The translations under genes were made by a program, and so were the position numbers. 64,000 bases of DNA from Chloroflexi bacterium TSY (GTDB taxonomy: Bacteria; Chloroflexota; Anaerolineae; Caldilineales; Caldilineaceae), in assembly GCA_019217005.1 (NCBI GenBank), contig JAHBNG010000049.1:30805-94804 (forward strand). The letters are read 5' to 3'. Under the pieces are notes generated by a model. It was not told the DNA's origin, made no database searches, and saw only the letters and a program-made list of their open reading frames with translations. Each line of letters starts with the position of its first letter. Position 1 is the first letter of the stretch. Below, piece after piece: positions 46,382 through 54,760 of this stretch.

Positions 46382-47461
46382 TTACGAAGAGATTCTTTCG
46401 TTGCTACGTCGTTCGGCTGGGCTGAGAACTGACAATCCACCCCGTTGCATAACGTGGGTGTAAATCATGGTTGTGCTGACGTCTTTGTGGCCGAGCAGTT
46501 CTTGTATTGTGCGGATATCGTAACCATCTTCGAGGAGATGAGTGGCGAAAGAGTGACGAAAGGTGTGACAGGTGGCGTTTTTTACAATACCAGCCGCTCG
46601 GACGGCTTTTCGAACCGCTCTTTGAAGCGTATGTTCATGAAGATGATGACGCCGGGTGACATTTGTGCGTGGATCGACGGAAAGTTTGTCGGCAGGGAAT
46701 ACATATTGCCATCCCCACTGCCTATTGGAATTCGGGTATTTCCGCTCAAGCGCATTCGGTAAATAGACAGCCCCATGACCCTGGGATAAGTCATACTCAT
46801 GCAATGTTTTGGCCCAAGCGAGCTGATTTTGGATAGGTTGTTCCAGGCTTTCTGGTAGCATAGTTGTCCGATCTTTTTGTCCCTTGGCATCGCGTACGAT
46901 AATCAGGCGCTGACCAAAGTCAACATCTTTGACACGGAGACGGATACACTCCATCAAACGCATTCCCGTACCATAAAGCAGAGTGGCCATCATCTGATGC
47001 AATCCAGACATCTGATCGATGACTTGCCAAACTTCCTCACGGGTCAGAACGATCGGAAGCCGTTCTGGTTTTTTCGCCCAGAGAGGTGTCACTGGTAGGG
47101 GTAAATCTATATCGAGTACGTGTTTGTAAAGAAACAGAAGCGCGCAGAGAGCTTGGTTTTGTGTAGAGGCTGCAACATTCTCCTTGACGGCGAGATGGGT
47201 CAAAAATGATTCGATTTCTGGTACACCCATTTCTGTTGGATGACGTTTGTTGTGAAACAAAATAAAGCGCGTGATCCAGCTAACATAGGATCTCTCAGTA
47301 CGAATGGAATAGTTTTTGAAGCGAATTTTCGCACGCACTTTGTCAAGTAGTTTTGGTTGGGAATCAGAGTGGTGCATATGATGGTGAGAATCTTTCATCG
47401 CAGCCAAATGGTTTGGAATAAAAAACGTTGTTTGAATACCCTTTGGCTCTGTAGAAACCAT
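46382..47461 (-). CDS. Tyrosine recombinase of the integron-integrase (IntI) type
   Basis: A site-specific DNA recombinase of about 360 residues. The core-binding domain begins [20 protein letters not shown]. The catalytic set is Arg in [13 protein letters not shown], Lys in [21 protein letters not shown] (His-x-x-Arg), the second His in [10 protein letters not shown] and Tyr in MIYTHV. Between them lies [20 protein letters not shown], the extra patch that marks IntI proteins off from XerC/D. The ATG at 47461 has GAGGT eight bases upstream. MITE-215 copy 3 begins 25 bases upstream, so the native promoter and any attI site may have been displaced. No attC-like cassette array was recognised. 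Confidence 0.8.
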   Translation of the reverse strand: MVSTEPKGIQTTFFIPNHLAAMKDSHHHMHHSDSQPKLLDKVRAKIRFKNYSIRTERSYVSWITRFILFHNKRHPTEMGVPEIESFLTHLAVKENVAASTQNQALCALLFLYKHVLDIDLPLPVTPLWAKKPERLPIVLTREEVWQVIDQMSGLHQMMATLLYGTGMRLMECIRLRVKDVDFGQRLIIVRDAKGQKDRTTMLPESLEQPIQNQLAWAKTLHEYDLSQGHGAVYLPNALERKYPNSNRQWGWQYVFPADKLSVDPRTNVTRRHHLHEHTLQRAVRKAVRAAGIVKNATCHTFRHSFATHLLEDGYDIRTIQELLGHKDVSTTMIYTHVMQRGGLSVLSPAERRSNERISS

Positions 47462-47486
47462 GAAAGTGTACCTCATTTTTTAGTCT

Positions 47487-47701
47487 CAGTAGATCCAAAT
47501 TTGGCGTTTTTGGCTATTTTCAGTCGAGATTGCAGGGATTTTGGAGTCATTTATTCAGATTTCGGTTACAGAAAACAACCTATTTCATATCTGAAAATCG
47601 CCCAAATCTAACGCAAAAACTAGATATCGACCGGCAAATTTGTATTTATGTCAACTGTTTAGCCAGAATTCTCTCTCAAAACCTGAAATTTGGATCTACT
47701 G
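47487..47701 (+). repeat. MITE-215 copy 3
   Basis: A 215-bp uninterrupted copy with a perfect 5-bp duplication AGTCT at 47482-47486 and 47702-47706. It lies immediately upstream of the recombinase gene, divergent to it. The following 47707-48149 shows no gene or RNA that I can name. Confidence 0.95.
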
Positions 47702-48149
47702 AGTCTGGAAAATTGGAACACATCCATGGCCTGCGTAACCGCAATTTATATAATGTCGCAAGAATAGCACAGATGTTCTTGTGCGTTCATTACAAATTTC
47801 TGTCAAAGATATGGCATAAGGAATTGATAAGCCTGTTTTGATCTCACACAATGTGTTGTATAATATGGGCAGTAGTAGTGGAAATCTGACAGGTGTTGTC
47901 TAGATCCACTCAAAGTGGTTAATATAGTAAATCTGTTGGATAGGACGGTGATTCATCACTTGATATGCAACAGGGTGATAAACCATTCGCGAGACGATTG
48001 TTTGATAACTGCGGCTTGCGCAGATCTCGCGAGCGGGTGGATGTTAAGGAATATGTTGGCCGCTTCCAGCGAGACAACTAGGGTTAATAAGATTGGAAAT
48101 CTAGCAAGATTACCGAAAAGGTATGGTACCGAGTGAGGATGAAACTGGG

Positions 48150-48848
48150 ATGGATCGTTATATAGAAACAAATCAGCAAAACTGGGATGGCCGAGTGGCA
48201 CATCACGTAGCCTCAGAGTCCTATAATCTTGCAGAATTCCGCACCACACGATGTTCACTGATGCCCCTTGAAGTAGAAGAACTTGGGGATGTGACGGGAA
48301 AGACATTATTGCATCTTCAATGTCATTTTGGCATGGATACGTTATCTTGGGCAACGCGTGGAGCCATCGTTACAGGTGTCGATTTCTCCAAGCAAGCTAT
48401 TCTCCAAGCGCGGAAATTAGCTGATGAACTTGACATTGATGCTCACTTTGTTCAAAGTGACGTGTACGCTGTTCCAGAACATCTAACCACCCAGTTCGAT
48501 ATCGTCTATACAACATACGGTGTTCTCTGCTGGCTGAGCGATCTTTCGAGATGGGCGAACATTGTTGCTAACGCACTTAAACCGAGCGGTCTTTTTTATA
48601 TTATCGACGGGCATCCTGCTGGAAATATGTTTGCAATTGATCGAACAGGAATTCCTCGTGTGCACTATAGTTATTTCAATACTGGGGCAGAACGGTATGA
48701 AAGTAAGCAAAGTTATATTGGGGAGCATGAAGAACTGCAAGCAACGACAACCTCCCAATGGGAGCATAGTCTAGGCGAGATCGTTACATCGCTTATTGAA
48801 GCAGGCTTGCAGATTCAGTTTTTGCATGAGCACTTTACTTTCTGGTAA
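48150..48848 (+). CDS. Class I SAM-dependent methyltransferase, 3' end cut off by an IS
   Basis: The ATG giving MDRYIETNQQNWDGRVAHHV has GAGGA upstream; 48123 is a less likely alternative. The Rossmann fold shows KTLLHLQCHFGMDTLSWATR (motif I variant), VTGVDFSKQAILQA and AHFVQSDVYAVPEHL. The family usually continues another 30-40 residues after LHEHF; here the last codons (FTFW) and the stop come from the end of the inserted element at 48832. The missing part is not found beyond the element, so the gene is truncated. Substrate is unknown. Confidence 0.75.
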   Translation: MDRYIETNQQNWDGRVAHHVASESYNLAEFRTTRCSLMPLEVEELGDVTGKTLLHLQCHFGMDTLSWATRGAIVTGVDFSKQAILQARKLADELDIDAHFVQSDVYAVPEHLTTQFDIVYTTYGVLCWLSDLSRWANIVANALKPSGLFYIIDGHPAGNMFAIDRTGIPRVHYSYFNTGAERYESKQSYIGEHEELQATTTSQWEHSLGEIVTSLIEAGLQIQFLHEHFTFW

Positions 48849-50323
48849 AGGCTTGAGTGACAAAGGGCAAACCGAAAGGGGCGGAAAAAAGAATCCACCC
48901 TGAAAAAACGGGATAAAATGTAAAAATAGTGCTCGGCTAGTTTAAGCAGCGGCATTGAGGCGGCGATGAGCGAGAACGCCTTTAGGGAAATGGTGTGAAA
49001 CCGAGGCCTTTTTCCGAAAGTCAGGGTCGAGTTGGTCAGGAGTTGGAAAAAGAGCACTCGAGAGAACACGGCGCAGCCTGCCGGGAGTGGATTGAGGCTC
49101 TCGATCCCAGTAGCCAGTCGGTATGGGAGGAAGAGAAGCGGCTAAATGGGAAAGAAGATTGCCAGCCAGCAGCCCCAGTTCAGGTAAGCGGAAACAAGCC
49201 TCATCGGCATGAACAAATTGACGATGTAAGCCAATCATCTGCTTGGAAGCCAAGGGGGGAGGTTCAACAGGCCAGCGTTCCAGGTAGACAAGATAAATGG
49301 TTTCAGGCTGCAAAGTCATAACGGTCGCCAAAACCAAAGGTGTGTTGTAGGCCGGATCCTGAATGACGTAAATCGAGTAGGTACGGTTGGCTGTATCCAC
49401 CTTGGTTGTTCTGGGGACGAGATTGTGCCATGCTTGATAGCAAATCAGGCGACCACTATAGAGAAAGCGACCAGACGAGTCCGGAGTTGTAGCCTCGAGT
49501 CGCTTTCCCTTATAGCTGCGAGAGAGCGGACGCACAATATCACCATATTCAGGTGGTCTGCCTTTTTCTTTGCGTTTGGGGAACTCATTGCGGCGCACTG
49601 TGCAGTTAATGGCTTCCCGCAGGACAAATCGGTCTATGCCGCTTTCTAGCATTTCTCTGATTGTAAACCCGGCATCGACCACCGCCACTTCGTCTGACTC
49701 CAGTGATTTCTTCGTCTCTGTCAGCAGCTTTTTCCGAAACTCACTTTCCTTTGTTCCAACCGTGCATCTCATGATTGCCTTGAGCAGTGGCACTCGCTTC
49801 CCGCCTATCTCCCCCGAGCTTATCATCACTCCAAAGATGAGCGCGGGCAATGCCCGACGAGCCGTTGAGTTATAGAGTCGGTTCACTTTCCCTTGCAGCT
49901 TCGGTCGCCAGAACCCTGTGATATCTATGCTTTTCACTCGGTACCCTTCTAACTTTTTTGCCTCCCATTCCCCTTTCCACTTCTTCTTGCCACGACCCCA
50001 GCAGACTTGTGATATCCCATGATCCATATCGAAAGCTTCGCCGGAGCTCCTCATCTTCAAACCCGCTTTCTTTCAATGCGCTATGGATTGCTCCTCGACT
50101 TTTCAGAAACGACCCATTCAGCATTGCCCACATCAGACGCATTACATTTACGTTTGTTCCCATCGGCGTTACTTGCAATACATTCATCAGTACTGCTATA
50201 GTTATTTCTGGCGCGGTTAGCATTCCTTCCTCCTTTTTGGGTTCTCTACCTTTAGGATGAACTGCTAACCGCTTTTTGTCACATTTCTCACCTCATCTCT
50301 TTTCTTTTACCAGAAAGTAAAGT
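48832..50323 (-). mobile_element. Insertion sequence of about 1.49 kb with a frameshifted transposase
   Basis: The ends ACTTTACTTTCTGGTAAA (48832-48849) and its inverse (50306-50323) are nearly perfect terminal inverted repeats of about 18 bp. Flanks are TGAGC on the left and TGAAC on the right, possibly a 5-bp duplication with one mismatch. The element carries one transposase gene on the minus strand. The IS family was not identified. Confidence 0.75.
48942..50223 (-). pseudogene. DDE-type transposase in two frames
   Basis: The N-terminal frame (50223 to 49870) gives MLTAPEITIAVLMNVLQVTP and FRYGSWDITSLLGSWQEEVE. The C-terminal frame (50060 to 48942) resumes with GEWEAKKLEGYRVKSIDITG and runs to the end. 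The two are offset by one base somewhere between about 49940 and 50060, and a run of six A lies there. Candidate catalytic Asp residues are in SIDITGFWRP and VAVVDAGFTIREM, and Glu in YLERWPVE. Since the shift needed is +1, it is not a standard -1 programmed site, so I treat it as a broken gene, although a recoding site or sequence error is possible. Confidence 0.65.
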
Positions 50324-50390
50324 TGAACTTATTATGTAGTAATACCGCTCAAAAGATATTGAGCATATTATCTTTTCAAAAAGAGATCTT

Positions 50391-52124
50391 ATGCCGGAAC
50401 CAATTACAACAACGGTAATTCTGTCGGTAGTTGCCGAAGCCTTTATCGGAGCTTTGGCTGGCAATGTGACTAACGAACTAATGTCCAAACTCAAAGGTGC
50501 CTCAGCACAAAATGCATTCAAACAGGGTCTAGGAGTGGCCATCCACAGGTACGGCACCACCGGATCACGCCTCAATTTAACCCGACCGTTGCTGCAACAG
50601 AATGGGCCACTGACCGAACCGAATGTAGCGTTTGAACTGGCCAAGATCGTTCAATTTGATCAGGAGCCCAATATTGAGTTGATTGGACAACGCTGGAAAG
50701 TCGCAATGACTGATCCACCGCAGTGGCGTGATTTTACCTCTGAGGCAAAGCTATTCCTTGAGCACCTGCGCGCTGAGTTACGGGCTACTGAGGTTTTTGG
50801 CCCAGTATTTGACGCCGAAGCCCTTGACTCGATTGCGGCTGACGCGGCTATCTCAGCTGAGTCGCTCGCTAATATTGAAGCTCAAATGGCTGCAATGATT
50901 GATATGCTGGATGCCCGGTTGGGGGGCCTTGTCCATGCATTTTCTCAGGCTTCATTTAGTGTTCGAGACCAGATCCTCGACTTTACTCGCTATATTGAGG
51001 AAAAGCCACGCGGTTTTGTTGGTCGTCAATGGGTCTTCGACGAGGTCGGTCGTTTCATGGATGAGAATCCACGCGGTTACTTTTTTATCATTGGTGATCC
51101 TGGAATTGGCAAATCTACCCTCGCCGCACAGATAGTCAAGCAGAACGGTTACCTCCATCACTTCAATATCCGCTCCGAAGGCATCAACAAGGCTACCACC
51201 TTTCTCAAGAATGTTTGTGCTCAGTTGATCGCAGCGTATGAGCTGAAGCACACCGTCTTACCACCGGAAACAACTGACGACGCTGGCTTTCTTAATAAGT
51301 TACTTGGCGAGGTTTCGAAGAAATTAAAAGGTGATGATCGTTGCGTAATTGTTGTTGACGCCCTAGATGAGGTTGATCGAACTGGTACACCGACTGGTGC
51401 AAATTTGCTCTACCTTCCTTTGACTGTGCCTGAGCGTATCTACTTCGTCGTGACAATGCGAGAAGATGATGAACGCAAGGTCAAACCAAGGATCGACTGC
51501 GAACAAGATGAGTTATACATCGAACACGACTCATCGGACAATTTGGCGGACATCACTGACTTTGTACAGGCCTCGTTATCGAGGCTGGGTATTCGAACAT
51601 ACATTACAGCACAGAACATCGAATCGTCAGAGTTCGCTACTTTGATTGTCCAAAAAAGCGAAGGCAACTTCATGTACCTGCGCTACGTACTGCCGGAAAT
51701 TGAACGTGGAGTGTACAAGGATTTGGAGCTTGCAGACATTCCCATTGGTCTGCAGAGTTACTACCAAGATCACTGGCAGCGGATGCGAGGATTAGATGAG
51801 GAGGCGTGGTTTGAGTACAAACTGCCAGTGATTGTGACATTGACGGTAGTTCTGGAGCCAGTATCAATTGACCTAATAAGTAATTTTTCAAAGGTCCAAC
51901 GCAAGGCACGCATCCGTTCAGTCCTACGAGATTGGGCACCCTTCCTACACGATGAGCAGGTGAATTACGAGGGAAATTTACAGCGGCGTTACCGATTATA
52001 TCATGCAAGTTTCTTCGACTTCATCACCCAGAAGGAAGATGTGGCAGACGAGCGAGTGGATTTGAAGGCGGCCCACGGTCAGATTGCGGATACGCTGTGG
52101 GACGATCTTTTTGGAGATGAATGA
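50391..52124 (+). CDS. STAND/NACHT-type NTPase, N-terminal and NTPase part
   Basis: Residues 1-160 form an unknown N-terminal domain that begins with a Gly-rich hydrophobic helix (VVAEAFIGALAGNVTNELMS), possibly a membrane-acting or death-fold-like effector. A predicted coiled region follows. The NTPase domain starts at GFVGRQWVFDEVGRFMDENP with Walker A IIGDPGIGKSTLA (about residue 240) and Walker B CVIVVDALDEVDRTG. A winged-helix region ends in HASFFDFITQKED. Such NTPases are sensors of anti-phage systems (Avs type) and of animal and fungal immunity. The sensor repeats expected next are found in other frames from 52226, so the gene is probably split. It starts 67 bases after the IS end. Confidence 0.8.
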   Translation: MPEPITTTVILSVVAEAFIGALAGNVTNELMSKLKGASAQNAFKQGLGVAIHRYGTTGSRLNLTRPLLQQNGPLTEPNVAFELAKIVQFDQEPNIELIGQRWKVAMTDPPQWRDFTSEAKLFLEHLRAELRATEVFGPVFDAEALDSIAADAAISAESLANIEAQMAAMIDMLDARLGGLVHAFSQASFSVRDQILDFTRYIEEKPRGFVGRQWVFDEVGRFMDENPRGYFFIIGDPGIGKSTLAAQIVKQNGYLHHFNIRSEGINKATTFLKNVCAQLIAAYELKHTVLPPETTDDAGFLNKLLGEVSKKLKGDDRCVIVVDALDEVDRTGTPTGANLLYLPLTVPERIYFVVTMREDDERKVKPRIDCEQDELYIEHDSSDNLADITDFVQASLSRLGIRTYITAQNIESSEFATLIVQKSEGNFMYLRYVLPEIERGVYKDLELADIPIGLQSYYQDHWQRMRGLDEEAWFEYKLPVIVTLTVVLEPVSIDLISNFSKVQRKARIRSVLRDWAPFLHDEQVNYEGNLQRRYRLYHASFFDFITQKEDVADERVDLKAAHGQIADTLWDDLFGDE

Positions 52125-52225
52125 TATCTTGTGAGGTGAGGACTATAATGAATCTCCAGGGACAGGACTAGCCGAAAAGCTATTTGATTATGCACTTAAA
52201 ACTTTCCCGCAAATTGAAGATCGAT

Positions 52226-53122
52226 ATGAGCGACTCGAGAATTAAGAATATTGATGAATATACTGCTAAATACTTAACTTCGCACCTATTTGCTTCTCAT
52301 CAAGATGACAGACTGTATGAGATATTAGTTACTCAGTCTGTTCTCTGGAAGGAAATTCAAGCAAAAAAGATCAAAGGTTACAGTCTCTTTCTTGATGATC
52401 TAGAGAGGTTAAAAGAATATTTTGATTTTCCGATAACCCATCAAAAGACGTTAAAACTGCTTTGCACGGTAGCCGTAATTATTACTACCCGCTTTAGAGT
52501 TCTCGCATATGATGATAACGCATTGCGTGCGCTTGTAAGTTTGAAACGTGCTGAGGAAGCCCTTGAAGCGGTAAATTCAAGAGCTAACATTGAAGGCCAG
52601 TGTCAAGGATTAATTGCGATATATGATGCATTATTAGAGTCTCACCCACTAAGCCCTGTATTACATACTGTTACATTGAGAATCTTAGAGTTAGTAACAA
52701 GGGATCAAATACATGCAAAGGATGACTCGCGGATATTACAAGAGTCTTTATCCCGCGTTATAAACAAGCTTCAATATAGGAAAGCTATATTGGCCCTAAA
52801 TTCAATAAAGGATGATTGGTGTAAACTACTTGCTAATGTTGATATTGCAAAAGAATTATTGCGGATTGGGGATCAAAACTATTCTAAACACCTTGAAGCC
52901 GCTCTGCATCTGACGGAACACCTTGAATTTTCGCAACGATTTAGTGGACTTGCTCATATTCTTGCTGCAGTAGACCAAACAGATAATAGCGAGTGTGATA
53001 AAATTTTCAGCTACGGCAAAAGTCGGGTACAAAAAATGACCATAAGGGGTGAAATCCTAGAGCAGCCCTCTGTTTGCATGAAAAATTTGTACCCGACTTT
53101 TGCTGCTACTGAAAATTTTTGA
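52226..53122 (+). CDS. Helical-repeat sensor fragment of the STAND NTPase, middle piece
   Basis: The ATG at 52226 gives MSDSRIKNIDEYTAKYLTSH; a TTG at 52184 is in frame. The opening IDEYTAKYLTSHLFASHQDD is the pattern that normally follows the winged-helix part of a STAND NTPase, so this belongs to the same original protein. TPR-like helices follow (ALVSLKRAEEALEAVNSRAN). In another frame 52135-52245 reads EDYNESPGTGLAEKLFDYAL and ends at LEN, perhaps also a remnant. The base composition drops to about 35-40% GC from here. The frame ends at a run of five T (53116-53120), where one T fewer would join it to the next piece. Confidence 0.6.
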   Translation: MSDSRIKNIDEYTAKYLTSHLFASHQDDRLYEILVTQSVLWKEIQAKKIKGYSLFLDDLERLKEYFDFPITHQKTLKLLCTVAVIITTRFRVLAYDDNALRALVSLKRAEEALEAVNSRANIEGQCQGLIAIYDALLESHPLSPVLHTVTLRILELVTRDQIHAKDDSRILQESLSRVINKLQYRKAILALNSIKDDWCKLLANVDIAKELLRIGDQNYSKHLEAALHLTEHLEFSQRFSGLAHILAAVDQTDNSECDKIFSYGKSRVQKMTIRGEILEQPSVCMKNLYPTFAATENF

Positions 53123-54503
53123 CGTTATTGCTGATGATATTAGCCAACTCGGAGATTTTAATGAAAAAGCAAGTGCGATTTTATCTGTAGCATTTCAAAC
53201 TATACATACTAAATTCCAATCCTATTTCAAAGAACTTACTCTTCAAATTGCTAATCATGATGACATAAGCGATAGATTCTTGCGGTACTGTGTTTGGTTT
53301 TTGTGCAATATCAAAGATGTTGCCAATGCATCTTCTGTTGCTGAAAAAATTCAGACTAATCGTCCCAAAGCTTGGGCTTATACTACTGTTGCTGAATTAT
53401 ATTTACAGAGAAATAACCAGTTTGGTTGGGATTTTCTCAAAAAGGCAACAACGGCAGCTATTCAGTGCGAGCCCTGGGAAAAGGGTGAGGCTCTTAGCCT
53501 AATCGCAAAAACATACGCCAAATTTGGAGAATTCGAAAAAGCGATCGAAATATCAGATAAAATTAATATCGGCTCATATTACAGTAACATTTTCGGAGAT
53601 CTTCAATCTAGGGCTCTTTTTAGTATTGTAGTTGAATTGGTCCGACGAAATAAAATGTCTTATGCTGAGCAAGTTTTTGAAGATGCAATTGCCATCAATA
53701 ACCAGTACAACTATAGGAAACATTGCCTTGACCCCCTGCGTTTGGTCAAGATTACAGTACGGGCAGGAAAATTTAACGAGGCAATTCGATTGATTAATTT
53801 CTTTTTGGATAAGAACAACAAAGAGTGGCGGGGACAGCATATACATGAGGATGATAGTACTGGATGGCAGCAACTCCATAACAGCTCACATGCCAAGTTT
53901 GCAAATGAGCTAATAGCCTTCAGTATACTACTCTTCTCAACCGTAGACATCGATTTGGCCTTGAGTAACGTAGAGAAGTTACCGGTTGAGTTTGAAAATT
54001 ATGGTGTTATAGGGAAGGATCTGACCGAAACTACCTTTCATATTCCAACAAGAAACCATATTAAAGTAGGAGTATATGCTCTTAACGATAAAATTAAGGA
54101 AGTGAAGGAGATAATTGCAGACACCAATGATTTGTCAACAGGAATAATTTTGAATTCCTATTTTGCTACTATCATGTTTGAAGCCAAAAGCGTTGAGTAT
54201 GAAGAGCTCATTCACAAAGTATTCGATCGTGTAATGACATCTAATCCAAAGGATATATCCAAAAGATCAGTAGAATATTTTTATCAGGTACTTTTGCACC
54301 TAAACCATAATGCAGAGGCACAAACTATTGCAGAAAGATGCGAGATTAGACGGAAAGAAAAATTTAGAACTTTTTTTTATCATCAATCTATGCCTAATTT
54401 AGATAATCACCTGAGAACCATTCGCTCAATTGATGATTTATTCGAGTTCGCTAGAGCAGGGAAAATAAACTCCTTAGGCAGATTGATATACCTAACTCGA
54501 TAG
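53100..54503 (+). CDS. TPR-like sensor fragment of the STAND NTPase, C-terminal piece
   Basis: After the T5 run the frame reads KIFDVIADDISQLGDFNEKA, in register with the previous piece, and carries several TPR-like helix pairs (RPKAWAYTTVAELYLQRNNQ, KGEALSLIAKTYAKFGEFEK, LVKITVRAGKFNEAIRLINF). It ends normally at GRLIYLTR. These repeats would bind the trigger, such as a phage protein. The piece has no start signal of its own apart from a TTG. GC is low (about 35%). The three pieces together would make about 1370 residues. Confidence 0.6.
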   Translation: MLLLKIFDVIADDISQLGDFNEKASAILSVAFQTIHTKFQSYFKELTLQIANHDDISDRFLRYCVWFLCNIKDVANASSVAEKIQTNRPKAWAYTTVAELYLQRNNQFGWDFLKKATTAAIQCEPWEKGEALSLIAKTYAKFGEFEKAIEISDKINIGSYYSNIFGDLQSRALFSIVVELVRRNKMSYAEQVFEDAIAINNQYNYRKHCLDPLRLVKITVRAGKFNEAIRLINFFLDKNNKEWRGQHIHEDDSTGWQQLHNSSHAKFANELIAFSILLFSTVDIDLALSNVEKLPVEFENYGVIGKDLTETTFHIPTRNHIKVGVYALNDKIKEVKEIIADTNDLSTGIILNSYFATIMFEAKSVEYEELIHKVFDRVMTSNPKDISKRSVEYFYQVLLHLNHNAEAQTIAERCEIRRKEKFRTFFYHQSMPNLDNHLRTIRSIDDLFEFARAGKINSLGRLIYLTR

Positions 54504-54587
54504 TTGTGAAATGAATATTTTCCAAATTTGACAAAAGAGACAAAAGTCATCTCAATAGATTGCATCAAGAAAAAAGTGCGAAAAAGG

Positions 54588-54742
54588 GGGGTGGTTCATT
54601 TTAGGCGGACAATTAGGTTTACATTTTTGCAAAGAGAAAAGATGTTTATATTTTCTACTTTGAGCCATGCTCAGGCAGAAAATGACCTCATATAGATTTT
54701 TATCTATGTATCAAAAGTGTAAACCTAATTCTGAACCACCCC
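54588..54742 (+). repeat. MITE-155a copy 3, in the transposase leader
   Basis: 155 bp from GGGGTGGTTC to GAACCACCCC with the perfect 8-bp duplication GAAAAAGG (54580-54587 and 54743-54750). The duplication contains the AAGG of the transposase ribosome binding site, so the gene keeps its site but has lost its upstream promoter distance. Confidence 0.95.
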
Positions 54743-54760
54743 GAAAAAGGAGCCATCAAG

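Noticed and set aside
47487..47701. MITE-215 as an integron attC or attI site next to the integrase
   Set aside because: It lacks the GTTRRRY/RYYYAAC core pairs and has transposon-style 5-bp target duplications.
49930..49970. Programmed -1 frameshifting in the IS transposase at the A6 run
   Set aside because: The needed shift from the N- to the C-terminal frame is +1 (or -2), not -1, and the exact break point is not fixed; kept as a broken gene.
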